Assembly: GCF_950005125.1 (NCBI RefSeq)
Contig: NC_080095.1
Location: 8,155,701 to 8,219,700 of the forward strand
Direction of reading: 5' to 3'
DNA: 64,000 nucleotides
Origin: Chionomys nivalis
Lineage: Eukaryota > Chordata > Mammalia > Rodentia > Cricetidae
The notes under the pieces are model-generated. The model was not told the DNA's origin. It did not search any database and was given only the letters and a program-made list of their open reading frames with translations. Position 1 is the first letter of the stretch. Each line of letters begins with the position of its first letter. A program made the position numbers and the translations under genes. Of this stretch, positions 24,823 through 36,746 are shown in pieces.

Positions 24823-27800
24823 GAGGCTATGCAATTCAATTAATAGGAAAGTGAGGAAGATCTAGAAACAGTTGGAAAAAAGAATAAATATGATCAGAAT
24901 ATATTGCTTAAAATAATTTTAACTAAAGAATATTTAAATGAAACATTCTAGAATCCCCTCCAAAACTGTGTATTGATTTTTTTAATAAATGAGGATATTG
25001 TGTATAGACAAAACATGTTTACTAATATTTCTGGATGGAATGTGAATAAGCTGGTTAGATGGTTCCCAGCAATTTCTGGTCAGTTTCCTACTGCACTGTT
25101 GATTCCATCTCTTATAATATGGTAGAATATATGATAATTTCTAAATGTTATACTGCACAGATGTTTTTATCACAACATGGACTCCTTTTATCACATAGAA
25201 AAGTGCTCCCTTCCAGAGGTACTCAAGCACAATCACAGTCAAACAAATGTTTGTAACTGACATCAAAGATTATAATTCAGTTTCCATCAATGAGAAATAT
25301 ATTTCTCATTGTCTTACATGACATCATCAGGACAGGATTCATGGTCCAGTGTAGATCTCTAAGATTCAGACTCTTCATATTGTTGGTTCAATTTCATTTT
25401 CTCTAAGTCAAGTTGTCACTCATTATCTATTCCTGGAAACACAGGCCTGTTTCAACTAACATCAAAATTGTTTCAGCTCTAAGAGTTACCCAGTCGTGAG
25501 ATGCATCAGTATTTACTCATTTATAACAATGTTCTCACTCTCCTGTGCAATAATGTGCAATTCTTTACTCTGTCAATAAAACAATACAAAGTGAATGATT
25601 TACCATAAAGAGAAGTGAATTGGATCATCATTCTTCAGTTGAGAAGGTTCAAGATATCACTATTTGACAAAGACAACAACATTCTTGTACTTCATGATGC
25701 TGATTTATGAAATTCATGAATTTTACTGAAGAATAAACTGCAGATCTTGTTTGTAACTTTGCTGGAGGACATTGTACAACTCTCTAGAGACATATCCAAA
25801 CATTTGGTGCTGCACATGAGGTACATGACCACTGAGGAAATCATGCTGTATCAATCTTTGAGTGACTCAGAGAGAGGAGATCTGAACTAGGTTCCAGATA
25901 CAATACTCTTTGCAAAGAGTGTTATGAATAGTGCAAATGGTTCTCAGGCCTTCAACAATGTTGAAAAGCATCAATTATAGAACAGTGAAAGAAAGAACTG
26001 CTGAGAATTCTGATGAGTAAAAGTGAGCCCAGACAGAGAGATATACAAACAGTAAAGTGTGAGTGAGAATGCTAGACATCAATGTGTGCATGCATTTTAA
26101 GGAAAACTGCCCAGCTCAACACACATTGCCACAGCTCAGCCTGTATTGTGATCATCATATTAGTTTAACTTAGGAAAAAAAATTATGCATTCTTTTTATG
26201 ATGTCATTGTGTCAAGGCTTTAGTGCATGAATCTAGTGATGAGAGGAAAATATCGTTGTAAATCCACACTGCTAAACCAGCCAAAATTTTTGAACATTCA
26301 CACTCACAGTAGCGACTAGCATCCCATGATGCTGGGCTATGAAGCACAAAATCATGCACTTTACCAGGAGAACAGAGATTCTGAAATCCAAGGGGAACAC
26401 CACCACCTCCTTCAGTACCCTGGAGTGTAGGGTTAACTGCTTCTTTACATGAAAAGAGAATCTTATTGTCAGGGTGTTTCTCAGTGTTCTGACAGTCCAG
26501 AGAACATCATATAAATTCTGACTTGTGATTGAAGAGAAGCCACGCATTGGACTGGTCCCAGTATCCTCTATCCTGCAATGTTAGGTCCATATGATTTGTG
26601 ATCCTGAAGTTAGAGAAAAACATAGGTGAATAGCCTCACTTTTTTTAGTCACATTTTTGTTTTATTTTGTTAAACTCCATTTTTTGACATTTAACCACAC
26701 ATGCACACAAAATCTTACATAGATAGTGCTAGTAGCTTCTCTCACTCCGTGGAGGACAATACGAAACTGTCTTCATCAGTGAAAACATTCAGCTCCTAAA
26801 AAGCTTTACTAACACATTTTCTACCAGATATTGTCTAAACAGATCTACTTCTTTGTACATGAAATACCAGGTCTAGATATTAGCCATGTCTGGTATTTGA
26901 ACTGCTGACCATAATCGAGTCAAGGTAGAATGGAACCATACTTCTGAGCCCTGTCAAAACTGCAGCATGAGAAACATTCTGTGCATGGTATACATTCTAT
27001 GTGTGTCCTTTTATCCATCCAGGCCTGTTGTCCAACAGACCTTGAGAACAAAGGGGAAGAAGTGTTGAAAGAAAGCTGTGTAAGTGACCTTTTAATGGGA
27101 ATGGAAAGAGCCCTCTGGGAGACTGTTTTTGACGAAAAAGCTCAACTTTATTCCAGAGTATGGGAATAAGGAGAATTGGGTCGTCTGGGGAGATTACATG
27201 ATTTGCATTAAGTTGCAAGCTTCTATCATACAGTTAAATTAGTAGAAGCATGACCCTATCAAAATTTCAAGAACACTTGCCTAATTACTATGTCTGTCAT
27301 CAAAGGCAGAACATTTGCAGGAGATTTGTTAAGGGTAACCCTTGAGATAAGTCAGGAATCCTGTGCCTCGAGACATCTTCTGGATAAACCTAAGTAAAAA
27401 GCAGGAAAGTTTTGCTGTGTGGAGGGAGACCTCCATGTTTCCCAGCTTAGAGAATGCTCCCAGGCTATGGTAGACTGTAACATCTGATCAGCCAGCAAGG
27501 TCTTCCAACACATTCACTAGATTTCTATTTCCTTCTTCATATATTTTTCTGAAGTTGTTAATGGATTTAGAGGTACTACAGTGGTGCCTCCTGTTCTCTT
27601 GGCTCTTGTGTCTGGAAACAGGTGGGAGCATGAAGTAAGCTCAAGACTGTGTGATTCTCTGACTTCAGGTGTTCTGCCCCAGGTATAGAATAATGAAAGC
27701 AGCCAAGATTCTGCTTTTTCCTGTGGTTACCATGTTACAAGTGGGAATTGCTAGAGTTGGATACATACAACTATCACCAGGGTGACACCTAGTTTTGAGA

Positions 27801-27829
27801 GGGACATTGATAATTATATGGGCATAACA

Positions 27830-27965
27830 TAAAGTCAGTATCTAAAATATCCATTCAGCATCTCCAGGTTAATCAAAATCCATTTACATATGCAACTGAA
27901 CATTGTAATTAATGCCTATGTTACAAGTTAAACCACACTGTGCTACTTTAGTGCAAGCCATGACA
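27830..27965 (+). pseudogene. IGHV: Clan II IGHV relic (FR3 part), copy 1
   Basis: The text around 27856-27900 ('cagcatctccagg ... ccatttacatatgcaactgaa') resembles FR3 of IGHV3/IGHV12-like segments (SISR ... YLQLN). The end, 'ctactttagtgcaag', resembles YYCAR. There are many indels and stops. It is weaker than the copy at 36566-36665, and the call depends on alignment between the two. Confidence 0.5.
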
Positions 27966-27990
27966 AATCAACTTGCAAAGGAGTAAAGGA

Positions 27991-28005
27991 CCAGCAGGGG
28001 GCACA
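27991..28005 (+). promoter_or_regulatory. CTCF-type motif CCAGCAGGGGGCACA
   Basis: A near-perfect CTCF core in forward orientation, about 26 bp past the V relic. The last bases overlap a CACAGTG heptamer (28002-28008), but no nonamer is seen at 22-23 bp. The matching site in block E copy 2 is 36732-36746. Confidence 0.65.
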
Positions 28006-28189
28006 GTGAAGCTAAGAATTCCAATTAGAGAGATGAGGTGAAGTATGGAGAGGATTCTGTATCCTCTGTGGTTTCCCTTCTTAAAGTCTGTTAACTGACT
28101 TGCACCTGCTGTGATTGACATATGATGTTTCCATGGTCATACACAGTAAAAATGCCTTGTCAAACTCCACACAGGTTTGTATATTCTTT

Positions 28190-31000
28190 TAAAATTTTAT
28201 TCAGTTTTATTTACTTTATACATTTTTTTGAAAATATTGTACAACATATTCTGATTACTGACTATCCTCCCCAAATTCACACCTTCTCCTTCTCTCTGTA
28301 GAAAGCAGTCAAAAAAGTAAAAATTAAAATAACAATCATTTATGTAAGAATAAAAACAGGAATTTACATACATATAACCCATAACAACACTCAAAATGAA
28401 GCTATGTTATATAGGTAAAACTGAAGAAATAATGCACAATCTGAAATCAGAGATATCTGTAAAATATTGCATTCATTCTGTGTTAGCCATCTACTGAAAG
28501 ACTTGTGTCCAGTCCTGAGTGAAGTAAGTACACCGAATAATACTTCAACAGAGAAAACCAACATTTCCTTTGCAAGGAAGTATCGATTATAGAACTTCTT
28601 GTTTAGGGGACGAAAGCCTGTGTCTGTGTTCTTATCCCAACATTGGGATCCCATTAGGATCTACTCTGTGCAGACTTGGCATGTTTTCCAGTCTCTGTGA
28701 CTTCATATGTGCATCAGTCCTGTAGTGTCTGGAAGACACTCTTTCCTTATAGTTATGCACCACGTCTTGCTCTTAAGAATTATTCTTATTTTAAATTGTT
28801 TCTCAGAAACAAGGTCTAACTATTGAGCTAATGTAGACAAATAAGGACATTGGCATTACATCATACTGTTCTCAACACTTGTGGGGCCTCCCTGATTATT
28901 AAATCATAGAGAGCTGTCTTGTGCCCATACAGAGGTATTCATGGTTTCTTAGAGCAGAGCAGCTCACACATGCAGCTATCTGGGTTCAAATACTCATTAA
29001 CTAATTAGAAATCAACTTTGTACTAAACAGGAAATTCTCCCTGCAGGGTAATTTTTCTTGTGTAGCAAGGAGCTAGGCAGCCTGATGGGAGAGAAAAGAC
29101 ATCAAGGATCTTATACATTAACAGACCTCATGGTTTATAAATCTCATTCATGAGCTATCTAACTCATATTTTAGAAAGCATATATCTCTTATATACAAAG
29201 AATATGATCAGAAAAACCACAAGGGCAATGCTAATAACTAAACAACAAATTTATCTACATCTCACAAGTTTTCATATAATTTTCTTTAAAATATAATTTT
29301 GATAACAATACTGTATCAACATAACCATAAAACCACACCAAAATCTGAACACTAATCCATTGAGTAAACACATAAAATATCTGAAATGTAAAGTTAGGCA
29401 CCTAGGAAATCTTCCTTATTTCCTGAAATTTTGTTATAAAAATAAAATTACAATTTACATTTCTCTTATTCCATAGTCTACTTACTTTATTTTCGTGTTC
29501 TTGCTTTGTTCTATCATGAAAATGCATTCTATATACTTTACATGATTTGTAGTTTGAAATTCTGTCTCCCGTGTTTTCCTGATCTCATTTCATTTTATCT
29601 ATATTTCAGTAAATCATTGACATTAATTTCTCAAACCCCAATGGCTGATTTTAAGTCTCTTGGTTTATATAAATTAAACACACAAACATAATATTCACAT
29701 CTTGCAATCACATATAAGTGAGAACATATAGCATTTGTATTTATGGTCTAGGGTGACCTAATTCAGCATATTTTTCCAGTTTCATCCACTATAGATATCT
29801 TGGTTCATATTTTACTACTGCGTATTAGTCCATTGTTTATACAACCAACATTTTCATTATATATTTATCCTTTGTTGGAAATATAGGTTTGTTCCATCTT
29901 CCAGCCACTGTGAATAGAACATCAATAAAAATGGACACAGAACTGACTCTTTAATAAGATATAGAGTCATTGAGCACATGATTGGGAGGGATATGGCTGG
30001 GACACAGCATAGTTTTCTTGATTAATTTTGGTGAAAATCTACAAACGATTTCCCATGTAACTACGCTAATTTATTCTTCCATCAACCTGTAAATAAAGTT
30101 TCCCCAGCTCATACCTGAATTTGCTGTACTTTGTTTTCTTATAATCATTCTTAGGTAAAAAAAGAACAGCAAAGCTGATTCAATCTACATTTCACTGTGA
30201 GTTGAGGACTTTAGTTGGAGGGCATAGAGAAACCAACCTTGAACTGAACAGGAAAGTCTTTCCGTTTGGTAAATTTTCTAGTGCAGAAATGTGTTGTATA
30301 GCATGAAGGGAGAGAAAGGGCGTCAATAATCGTACACAGTAGCAGACCTCTTGATCTACAATATCAGACTTCAACTAAGATGTATCCACTAGTGCCTAGT
30401 AGTTATGTAATAATTAACTACTTTCTACTTGGATTTGTGGTCAGATTCATAAGAAAGTATTCAACCTTGGTAAACATGTTAAAAAATAACCATGACTGGA
30501 TGTCATATACTACTTACCTATTAGATCCTATTTGTATCGTTAATGTCCATATGGTCAAACTATGTCTGTTTCGAATGAGTTGATGTTTCTCTCAGCCTTG
30601 ATCCCAGAATTTCTTCTGTGCTGAGACATTCATGACTAATCAAAGTGCTGAAAAGGAATGTTTGAGTACACACTCTCAGATGAGTCGTTTACCTCCCACC
30701 TAAAGCACAATGATCATCACAAAGAGGCATTGAAAAGAACAGAATATAGGGCAGAAAGTCATGAAATTCTAATGTTACCACTTGACTTGACTATTGCACA
30801 TACAAGCTAACAGTCACTATAGTTTCCAACACATGATATGAACAAATCCAGCCAACCACAAAGACAGACTGAGAGCCTGTGAAATTGCTGAGCATGTAAA
30901 GGTGTCCACTGGAAGTTTTGAAAATACTATTTTGATTGATTGCAGCCACATTGTAGAATACAAAATTTAATTTCTTAAATTGCCCCAGGGGTAAATGCAT
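28190..31000 (+). repeat. Block F, copy 1
   Basis: Parallel to 36930-39900 and 52080-53777, and in part to 16790-17640. It carries old minus-strand L1 sequence at 29690-30120, judged from text like 'cactgtgaatagaacatcaataaaaatgg'. The remainder is AT-rich intergenic DNA with no recognised gene. Confidence 0.8.
29690..30120 (-). mobile_element. Ancient LINE-1 ORF2-end relic
   Basis: The reverse complement reads like the last part of L1 ORF2, with many changes. Matching relics occur in the other block F copies (about 38680-39100, and up to 53777), so it was in the ancestral unit. Confidence 0.55.
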
Positions 31001-31677
31001 CCTTATTGGTGCATGTGTGCACTGCTCTCACCATTAAAAAATGCAATAATATTTTAAAATATTGCAACTTGATGGAGAGGGACTCATGAAGGTCCACACA
31101 AATGTGACAGTCTGTTTGCTTTTCCAGACTGATGAGGAAATTATAATCACTTTCTTTGTATGGTTTCTGTAGGTTCTCTATGTACTTGAGAATGATCCCA
31201 CCTTTATGTGTGCATATAGCACTGATTGGATTCACTGTGTTAATGAAGAAAAAAGGTCCAGAATTTGGGAAAGAGATTAATTGGAAGATCCCAAGTGGAG
31301 ACAGAGGGACATATTTGTGGTAAATTTGATCATAATATGTATCATACATCAATAAACAAAGAATAAGCAAAGTCATCTTGAAAACTGAAACTATTTTAAT
31401 ATATGTGTTGAATTTTCATTCAAATTGATATTGTAGACTGTGTAAATTTCCTGAAAATCTCTGCTCTTTTATTTCTTGACCCACCTGTTTTTCCTCTTAT
31501 TATGCTACGCAGTTTCTTTTAAACATTTTTATGTATTGGTATATGTAATTGTTTTGTCACAAAATCTAAAACCTAGTAATAAAATAATCTTATAATATCT
31601 ACATTTCTAAGTTGGTCTTTAACTAATATAGCTACCTATGGTTGCATTGCATTTCCTGAGAGTGATGCCATTTCTTT

Positions 31678-31844
31678 CTTTCTTTTTTTTTTTTTGGTTT
31701 TTTGAGACAGGGTTTCTCTGTGGTTTTGGAGCCTGTCCTGGAACTAGCTCTTGTAGACCAGGCTGGACTCGAACTCACAGAAATTCGCCTGCCTCTGCCA
31801 CCCGAGTGCTGGGATTAAAGGCGTGCGCCACCACCGCCCGACTT
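31678..31844 (-). mobile_element. B1 SINE (cricetid-type)
   Basis: A full-length 7SL-derived B1 with its A-tail as a T-run on the left and the 5' GC-rich start at about 31840. The internal 'gcctgtcctggaactagctct' variant is the form I know from cricetid rodents. It is flanked by 16-bp target-site duplications of the form GTGATGNCATTTCTTT (31662-31677 and 31845-31860, one mismatch). Confidence 0.95.
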
Positions 31845-32173
31845 GTGATGGCATTTCTTTATTCCTTTTAGATAAAATATTTCAGTTGTATTGCATATAT
31901 AAAATATTTTCTTGCTGGAATCATCAGTTTACAATTATATTCCTTTCCATAGTTCAGTTATTAAAGAAAGTGATGTAATAAACTTTGATATACAAATGTT
32001 TCTATGGTATGTTCCCTTTTGGTCATTTATGTCAGTTTTTATTTATTTTGTATGTAACAAAGTGCAAAGGCAAATATAAATTGTATATATCAAAAAGGAG
32101 GCTACAAATTCTGAAAAATAGCAGGTTTTGTAATTACTAATGGTGATCATCTTCATAATCACAGTCACCTCTT

Positions 32174-33583
32174 TTTTTTTTTTTTAATATGCAAAAATAA
32201 TTTAATGAGATCACATCAAGGCTCATGTCCATATGTTATTGGCAACACTATTTTCTCAGCTACCACTTTTTCTTTGTATTGGAACATATCCATTGGCCAT
32301 AGGGGTGGATTTTTTTTTTTTTTCATATAAGCCTTTTATTCTTTTTTTTTTTTTTCTTTTTTTTTTTCTTGTCCAAGGTAATTTATTTTTTTTTATTAAA
32401 ATTTCCACCTGCTCCCCGTTTCCCATTTCCCTCCCCTCCTCCCAAATATTGCCCCCTCCCCCCACTCCCTTCCCCCTATCCCCACTCCTCTTCTCCTCCC
32501 CCCACACCATTCCCCCTCCCTCTCGATACTGAAGAGCAGTCCAAATTTTCTGCCCTGCGGGAAGACGAAGGTCTTCTATCTACGTCCAGGAAGGTGAGCT
32601 TCTAAACAGGCTAAGCTCCCACAAAGCCAGTTCATGTATTAGGATTGAAACCTAGTGCCATTGTCCTTGGCTTCTCATCAGTCTTCATTGACCGCCATGC
32701 TCAGAGAGTCCGGAATCAACCCATGCTTATTCAGTCCCAGACCAGCTGGCCTTGGTGGGCTCCTAATAAATCAGTTCCACTGTCACAGTGGGTGGGTGCA
32801 TCCCTCGTGGTCCTGATTTTTTGCTCTTGTTCTCCCTCCTTCTGCTCCTCATTTGGACCTTAAGAGCTCAGACCGTTGCTCCAAATTGAGAATCTGTCTC
32901 TACCTCGATCCATCGCCAGATGAAGGTTCTAAGGTGATATGCAAGATATTCATCAGTATAGGATAGGGTCATTTCAGGTTCCCTCTCCTTAGTTGCCCAA
33001 GGTACCAGCTGGGGACATATTCCTGGACACCTGCGAACCCCTCTAGAGTCAAGTCTCTTGCCAACCCTAAGATGGCTCCCTTAGATAGGATATATACTTC
33101 GCTGCTCCAAAACCTGGAAACAACCTAGATGCCCTTCAATGGAGGAATGGATGAAGAAAGTGTGGAATATATACATATTAGAGTACTACTCAGCAGTAAA
33201 AAACAATGACTTCTCGAATTTTGCGTGCAAATGGATGGAAATAGAAAACACTATCCTGAGTGAGGTATCCCAGACCCAAAAAGAGGAACATGGGATGTAC
33301 TCACTCATAATCGGTTTCTAGCCATAAATAAAAGACATTAAGCATATAATGTGTGATCCTATAGAAGTTAAATAAGAAAGTGAACCCAAAGAAAATCATA
33401 TAGTCATCCGCATGGAGAGGGGGAAGTAGACAAGATTGCAGGGCAAAAAGAACTTGCGGGTTAGGTGGCATGGGGCAAAGGGGAAATGGGATGAGAAATA
33501 TGAGAAGGGGAGGATGGGAGGAGCTCGGGGGATTGGGATGGTTGGGATATAGGAAGGATGGATACGGGAGCAGCGAAGTATAT
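32174..33583 (-). mobile_element. Young LINE-1 insertion, twin-primed, with serial 3' transduction
   Basis: One insertion is bounded by exact 16-bp target-site duplications ATCACAGTCACCTCTT (32158-32173, 33584-33599). Part 1 is a minus-strand L1 3' UTR (about 32395-33106). Part 2 is plus-strand end of ORF2 plus early 3' UTR (33107-33583). Both parts meet at the same L1 position ('gggagcagcgaagtatata'), the layout expected from twin priming. Beyond the L1 3' end, on the minus strand, come three further pieces, each ending in an A-run: about 32368-32386, 32324-32341 and 32186-32310. The last A-tail is 32174-32185. The last 60 codons of ORF2 (33139-33321) are the same as in the 13318-16458 element. 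Confidence 0.93.
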
Positions 33584-33846
33584 ATCACAGTCACCTCTTA
33601 TAAATCAATCTGATAACCTTGTCTCAAGGCGAAGTAATTGTTTCAGACCTGATATCAATTGAGATCTTAGGCCCTGATGTTATTTACAGAGGGTCTGCAC
33701 AGTGCTCAGGGAAGAAGTATGAGATCATTTCCCCAGAAAGGATTAGGATTTGAACCTCAACATCTTGCTACCTGACCCAGGTGCCCTGTACCTCCTTTTT
33801 CTCCAACTGGACTAGGTCCTTCTTTAAGAAGTTTCCTGTTCATGAA

Positions 33847-33854
33847 ATGCAAAT
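33847..33854 (+). promoter_or_regulatory. Ig V promoter octamer ATGCAAAT
   Basis: Perfect octamer, 100 bp upstream of the leader ATG at 33954. Confidence 0.88.
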
Positions 33855-33953
33855 CACATGAGCATATGGTGGTAAATACAGGGATGCACACACACCATAA
33901 CATCATATGATTTGTGTCCTCTCCACAGTCACTGAGCAGACAAGGTCCTCACC

Positions 33954-34378
33954 ATGGGATGGAGCTATTTTGTCCTCTTCCTATTGGCAGCATTTACAGG
34001 TAACACTCTCCCTAAACACAGATTTCTGCACTCTCAGGTGACAATGGCATTCACTCTGCCTTTCTCTCTGCAGGTGTGAACTCACAGATCCAGCTGCTAC
34101 AGTCTGGGGCTGAGCTGGTGAGGCCTGGAGCTTCAGTGAAGATGTCTTGCAAGGCTTCAGGATACACCTTTACTAGCTACTATATAAACTGGGTGAAGCA
34201 GAGGCCTGGTCAGGGACTGGAGTGGATTGGAAGGATTGATCCATCAGATGGGGAAACTAAATATGCTCAGAAGTTCCAGGGCAAGGCCACACTGACTGCA
34301 GACAAATCCTCCAGCACAGCCTACATGGAGCTCAGAAGCCTGACATCTGAAGACTCTGCAGTCTATTACTGTGCAAGA
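33954..34378 (+). CDS. IGHV: IGHV1-type heavy-chain V segment, potentially functional
   Basis: Leader exon 33954-33999 (MGWSYFVLFLLAAFT) has donor GTAACA. The V exon at 34074-34378 follows a CTGCAG acceptor and begins GVNS, then QIQLLQSGAELVRPG. It carries every invariant residue: first Cys in MSCKAS, Trp in YINWVKQRPG, LEWIG, and the end SAVYYCAR. The mature region has 98 codons. CDR1 GYTFTSYY and CDR2 IDPSDGET are both 8 residues, the usual IGHV1 lengths. There are no stops or frameshifts. A perfect octamer lies upstream and a consensus RSS follows. This is the best preserved segment in the window and is closest to mouse J558-type segments. The exact orthologue or official name cannot be given from sequence alone. 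Confidence 0.96.
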
Positions 34379-34416
34379 CACAGTGTTGCAACCACATCCT
34401 GAGTGTGTCAGAAACC
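34379..34416 (+). promoter_or_regulatory. V RSS (heptamer, 22-bp spacer, nonamer)
   Basis: CACAGTG (34379-34385) and TCAGAAACC (34408-34416), with the same spacer family as at 19393-19414. Consensus quality. Confidence 0.94.
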
Positions 34417-34419
34417 CTG

Positions 34420-36029
34420 GAGAAGCAGGAAGCTGCCCTGAGTCTGAGATGACAGAGAAATTATCCTGGAGACTTGCTGACAAATAATCACTAGGAGTGT
34501 CCCTTTTTCTGTCAAATCAGTCTTTCAGGGTCTTTGTCACCTTTTCAAAAGAACTGCTGGGAAGGATGGTGATTCAGGATGCCTCAGAGGAGGCCATAAC
34601 TGAACCAGATGTTTCCCAATGACCACCTCCATTGACACGATTATTTTTTTATAAAGCAAAATAGGACAAACTGTAGCAATATATTCTGATATGAATATCT
34701 CTTCAATCTTAGGGACTGGAACTGTTACTAGAATAGCTGGGAAGAAGCTATAATCACAACAATATAATACAAATCAACAGCATTTGGGCAAACAAAAGCC
34801 CCTTTCACAGTCCAGTTTGATTTCCCACAAACACTCAATAACAGTTTGTTGGGAGGAGGTCCCTATAGATCTTGAGTTAGGTTTTTTAACCTCTCTTATG
34901 AAATCTAATGGTATGTCTTTAGTTATTGATATATTGTGGTCATGAATTGCTTTTGGCGGTAGCAATCAAATTTCTTACTCGTTTATGGTTAAGGATAGAG
35001 CTGAGTGTCAAGCTGTGGAATCCTGAGGGTATAGAATCTGCTACATTGGCAACAAACTGGACTTCTCCATAGATAGCATTGGGGGCAGAGTAGTGGGATT
35101 CCAACCTGGGAATATAAGAGCCCTGGTCCTGTTCATCAGCAGGCCTGGTTGCTCATTTGCTTGCTTCCAGAAATTGGATTTTATTTGTCACCACAACTAG
35201 ATTGACACTGACTGGATCAGTGAAATTGCATTTTACATTTTGCAGGTATGTTAGAGAAAGGCTTACTATCTTGGGCTGATTGTGAAGGTTTTGTTTATAT
35301 TATTTTTGAGAATTTTTATTTCCCTCCATATTTGAAGGAAGACACAAGGAAACTGCCAGAATCTAACCTTTTTATTTTCTGTGCCATTATTTTGGCATGT
35401 GTGTATAAAATCAACAATAGTAGGAGAGGCATTAGCAACTACACAATGAATATTTGTACAGATAAAATTTGCATTTAATAAACAGAAGAAAAAATGTGGC
35501 AGAAGCAGCATCTTTACCATCAATGTGCTGCTCTGTAGCTTTTTGTAGATGACCTACAAAGTCATAAAAGGATTTGTAGCTCCTGTCTATAGTAGAAAAT
35601 ATGTCTCTGTGAAGCCATATGGATTAAGCAGGCAAAGACTACTGTACATTGTCACAAATGATAGAAATGCCAACTTAAGTCTGTTCAGCCTCCTGAACTG
35701 TACAGAGAACTGCTCCTTTATAATGAGATGTTGCCCTGAAGGTGCTGCCCTATGAACTGAAAGATCATACCAATTATGGTCAGTGATAGAAGAAAAACCA
35801 TGCAACTGACTGGTTCAAGCTGCTTTTCTCCTACAATATTAGCCACAAATGATTCGTGGTCCTGAAGTTAGAACAAAACATACATGACTAGCTTGGTTTT
35901 CTGTAGCATGAATTTTTGTGTTAATATTTGTAGTGTCAGTTCAGAAATTTAAATAGGCATATTGACAAAATATTGTGTGGTATTCTTGGATATTCTCATT
36001 CCTGGAAGCACCTGCCAAATTCACCCTTC
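34420..36029. other. Intergenic, unassigned repeat-like DNA
   Basis: No gene was recognised. The part at 34740-35520 has no counterpart in the other V units and is compositionally even; it may be an unidentified inserted element. The part at 35680-35900 again resembles the right side of block A (compare 8150-8340 and 26450-26620), which ties this unit to the same ancestral array. Confidence 0.5.
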
Positions 36030-36565
36030 CTTGTGAAAACATTCAACTCCTGTAAAGCTTTGCTAACACATTCTCTGTCCAAGAATAAAAGGATTCTGAA
36101 TTCGGAGAGGCAGACAGAGAGAGATAAAACTTTCAAAAGAGATATACCCATTTCTCATGAGGATCCTTGTCAAAGGATCATCTCTCCTCTTTCATTCTCT
36201 AATATATATGGTAAATATACTGGGTTGCATATCAATTGGCATGATTTTTATCTTGTTAATGTGAAAATATTTTTCTTGAGTTGTTACCTGGTCTGTAACA
36301 CAGGTGTGCCTCCTATTTTTTTGACTCCTGTTTCTGAGTGTCTCCGGAATTCATATATGAACACAAAGGGGGGATACAGCAGAACTCAAGATTCACCGAG
36401 CTTCTCTGAATTCAGGTGCTCTCCCCAGGTTGTAAGAAGATGAAATCTGCAAAGACCCAGGTCTTTTCTTATTTTGTGTGCTACAAGCAGGAACAGTCAG
36501 AACTGGATCCACACAAGCAGAGCCTGACATTGAGAGAGATATTGACGATCATATAGGCATAATTT

Positions 36566-36665
36566 AAAATCCATCTCTCAAATATCCAGTCAGCATCGCC
36601 TAAGAACCAGAGACATTTCTCCCTGCAGCTGAGCTCTGTGAGCACTGAAGTTGCAGGGATGCTGG
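36566..36665 (+). pseudogene. IGHV: Clan II IGHV relic (FR3 part), copy 2
   Basis: Read on the + strand, the text gives an FR3-like series: NPSLK, then SIA, KNQ, FSLQLSSVSTE. This is the pattern of IGHV3/IGHV4/IGHV12-type FR3. Several codons are missing between SI and KNQ, and three extra residues interrupt KNQ-FSL. The expected YYCAR end is replaced by unrelated text. No leader, FR1 or FR2 could be recognised with confidence upstream. It is an isolated relic. Confidence 0.65.
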
Positions 36666-36731
36666 TGCTCATGGCAGACAATGCCTCTTCTGTGTGAGCC
36701 TTGACAAACTAACCTGCAGGGGATCTCAGAA

Positions 36732-36746
36732 CCAGAAGGGGGCACA
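36732..36746 (+). promoter_or_regulatory. CTCF-type motif CCAGAAGGGGGCACA
   Basis: Forward orientation, in the position that matches 27991-28005 of block E copy 1, with one base change. The core GGGGGCAC is kept. Confidence 0.6.

Larger units (their letters stand above)
19862..26785 (+). repeat. Segmental duplication block A, copy 2
   Basis: Paralogue of 1-8505, without the 1.8-kb ERV insertion. It contains the second IGHV8-type pseudogene. Stretches of more than 300 bp without a gene (19900-21850, 22450-26780) align with copy 1 and show no coding signature I recognise beyond an old L1 relic near 20590-20800. Confidence 0.85.
26786..28160 (+). repeat. Block E, copy 1
   Basis: Similar to 36030-36930, and in part to 47130-47835. 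The shared start reads like 'gtgaaaacattcagctcctaaaaagc' in all copies. It contains a clan II V relic and a CTCF-type motif near the right end. The open + strand stretch at 26981-27169 is not conserved in the copies. Confidence 0.8.

Noticed and set aside
28009..28045. RSS at the CACAGTG that overlaps the block E CTCF motif
   Set aside because: No nonamer-like sequence lies 12 or 22-23 bp downstream, and the heptamer is CACAATG in the other copy, so chance overlap is more likely.
32233..32605. Overlapping Pro/Ser/Phe-rich and Lys/Gly-rich frames
   Set aside because: They come from the reversed G-rich tract of an L1 3' UTR and its A-runs.
35973..36443. 156-codon open frame on the plus strand
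   Set aside because: It crosses the edge of block E. The paralogous sequence at 26750-27700 does not keep the frame, and no domain is recognised.
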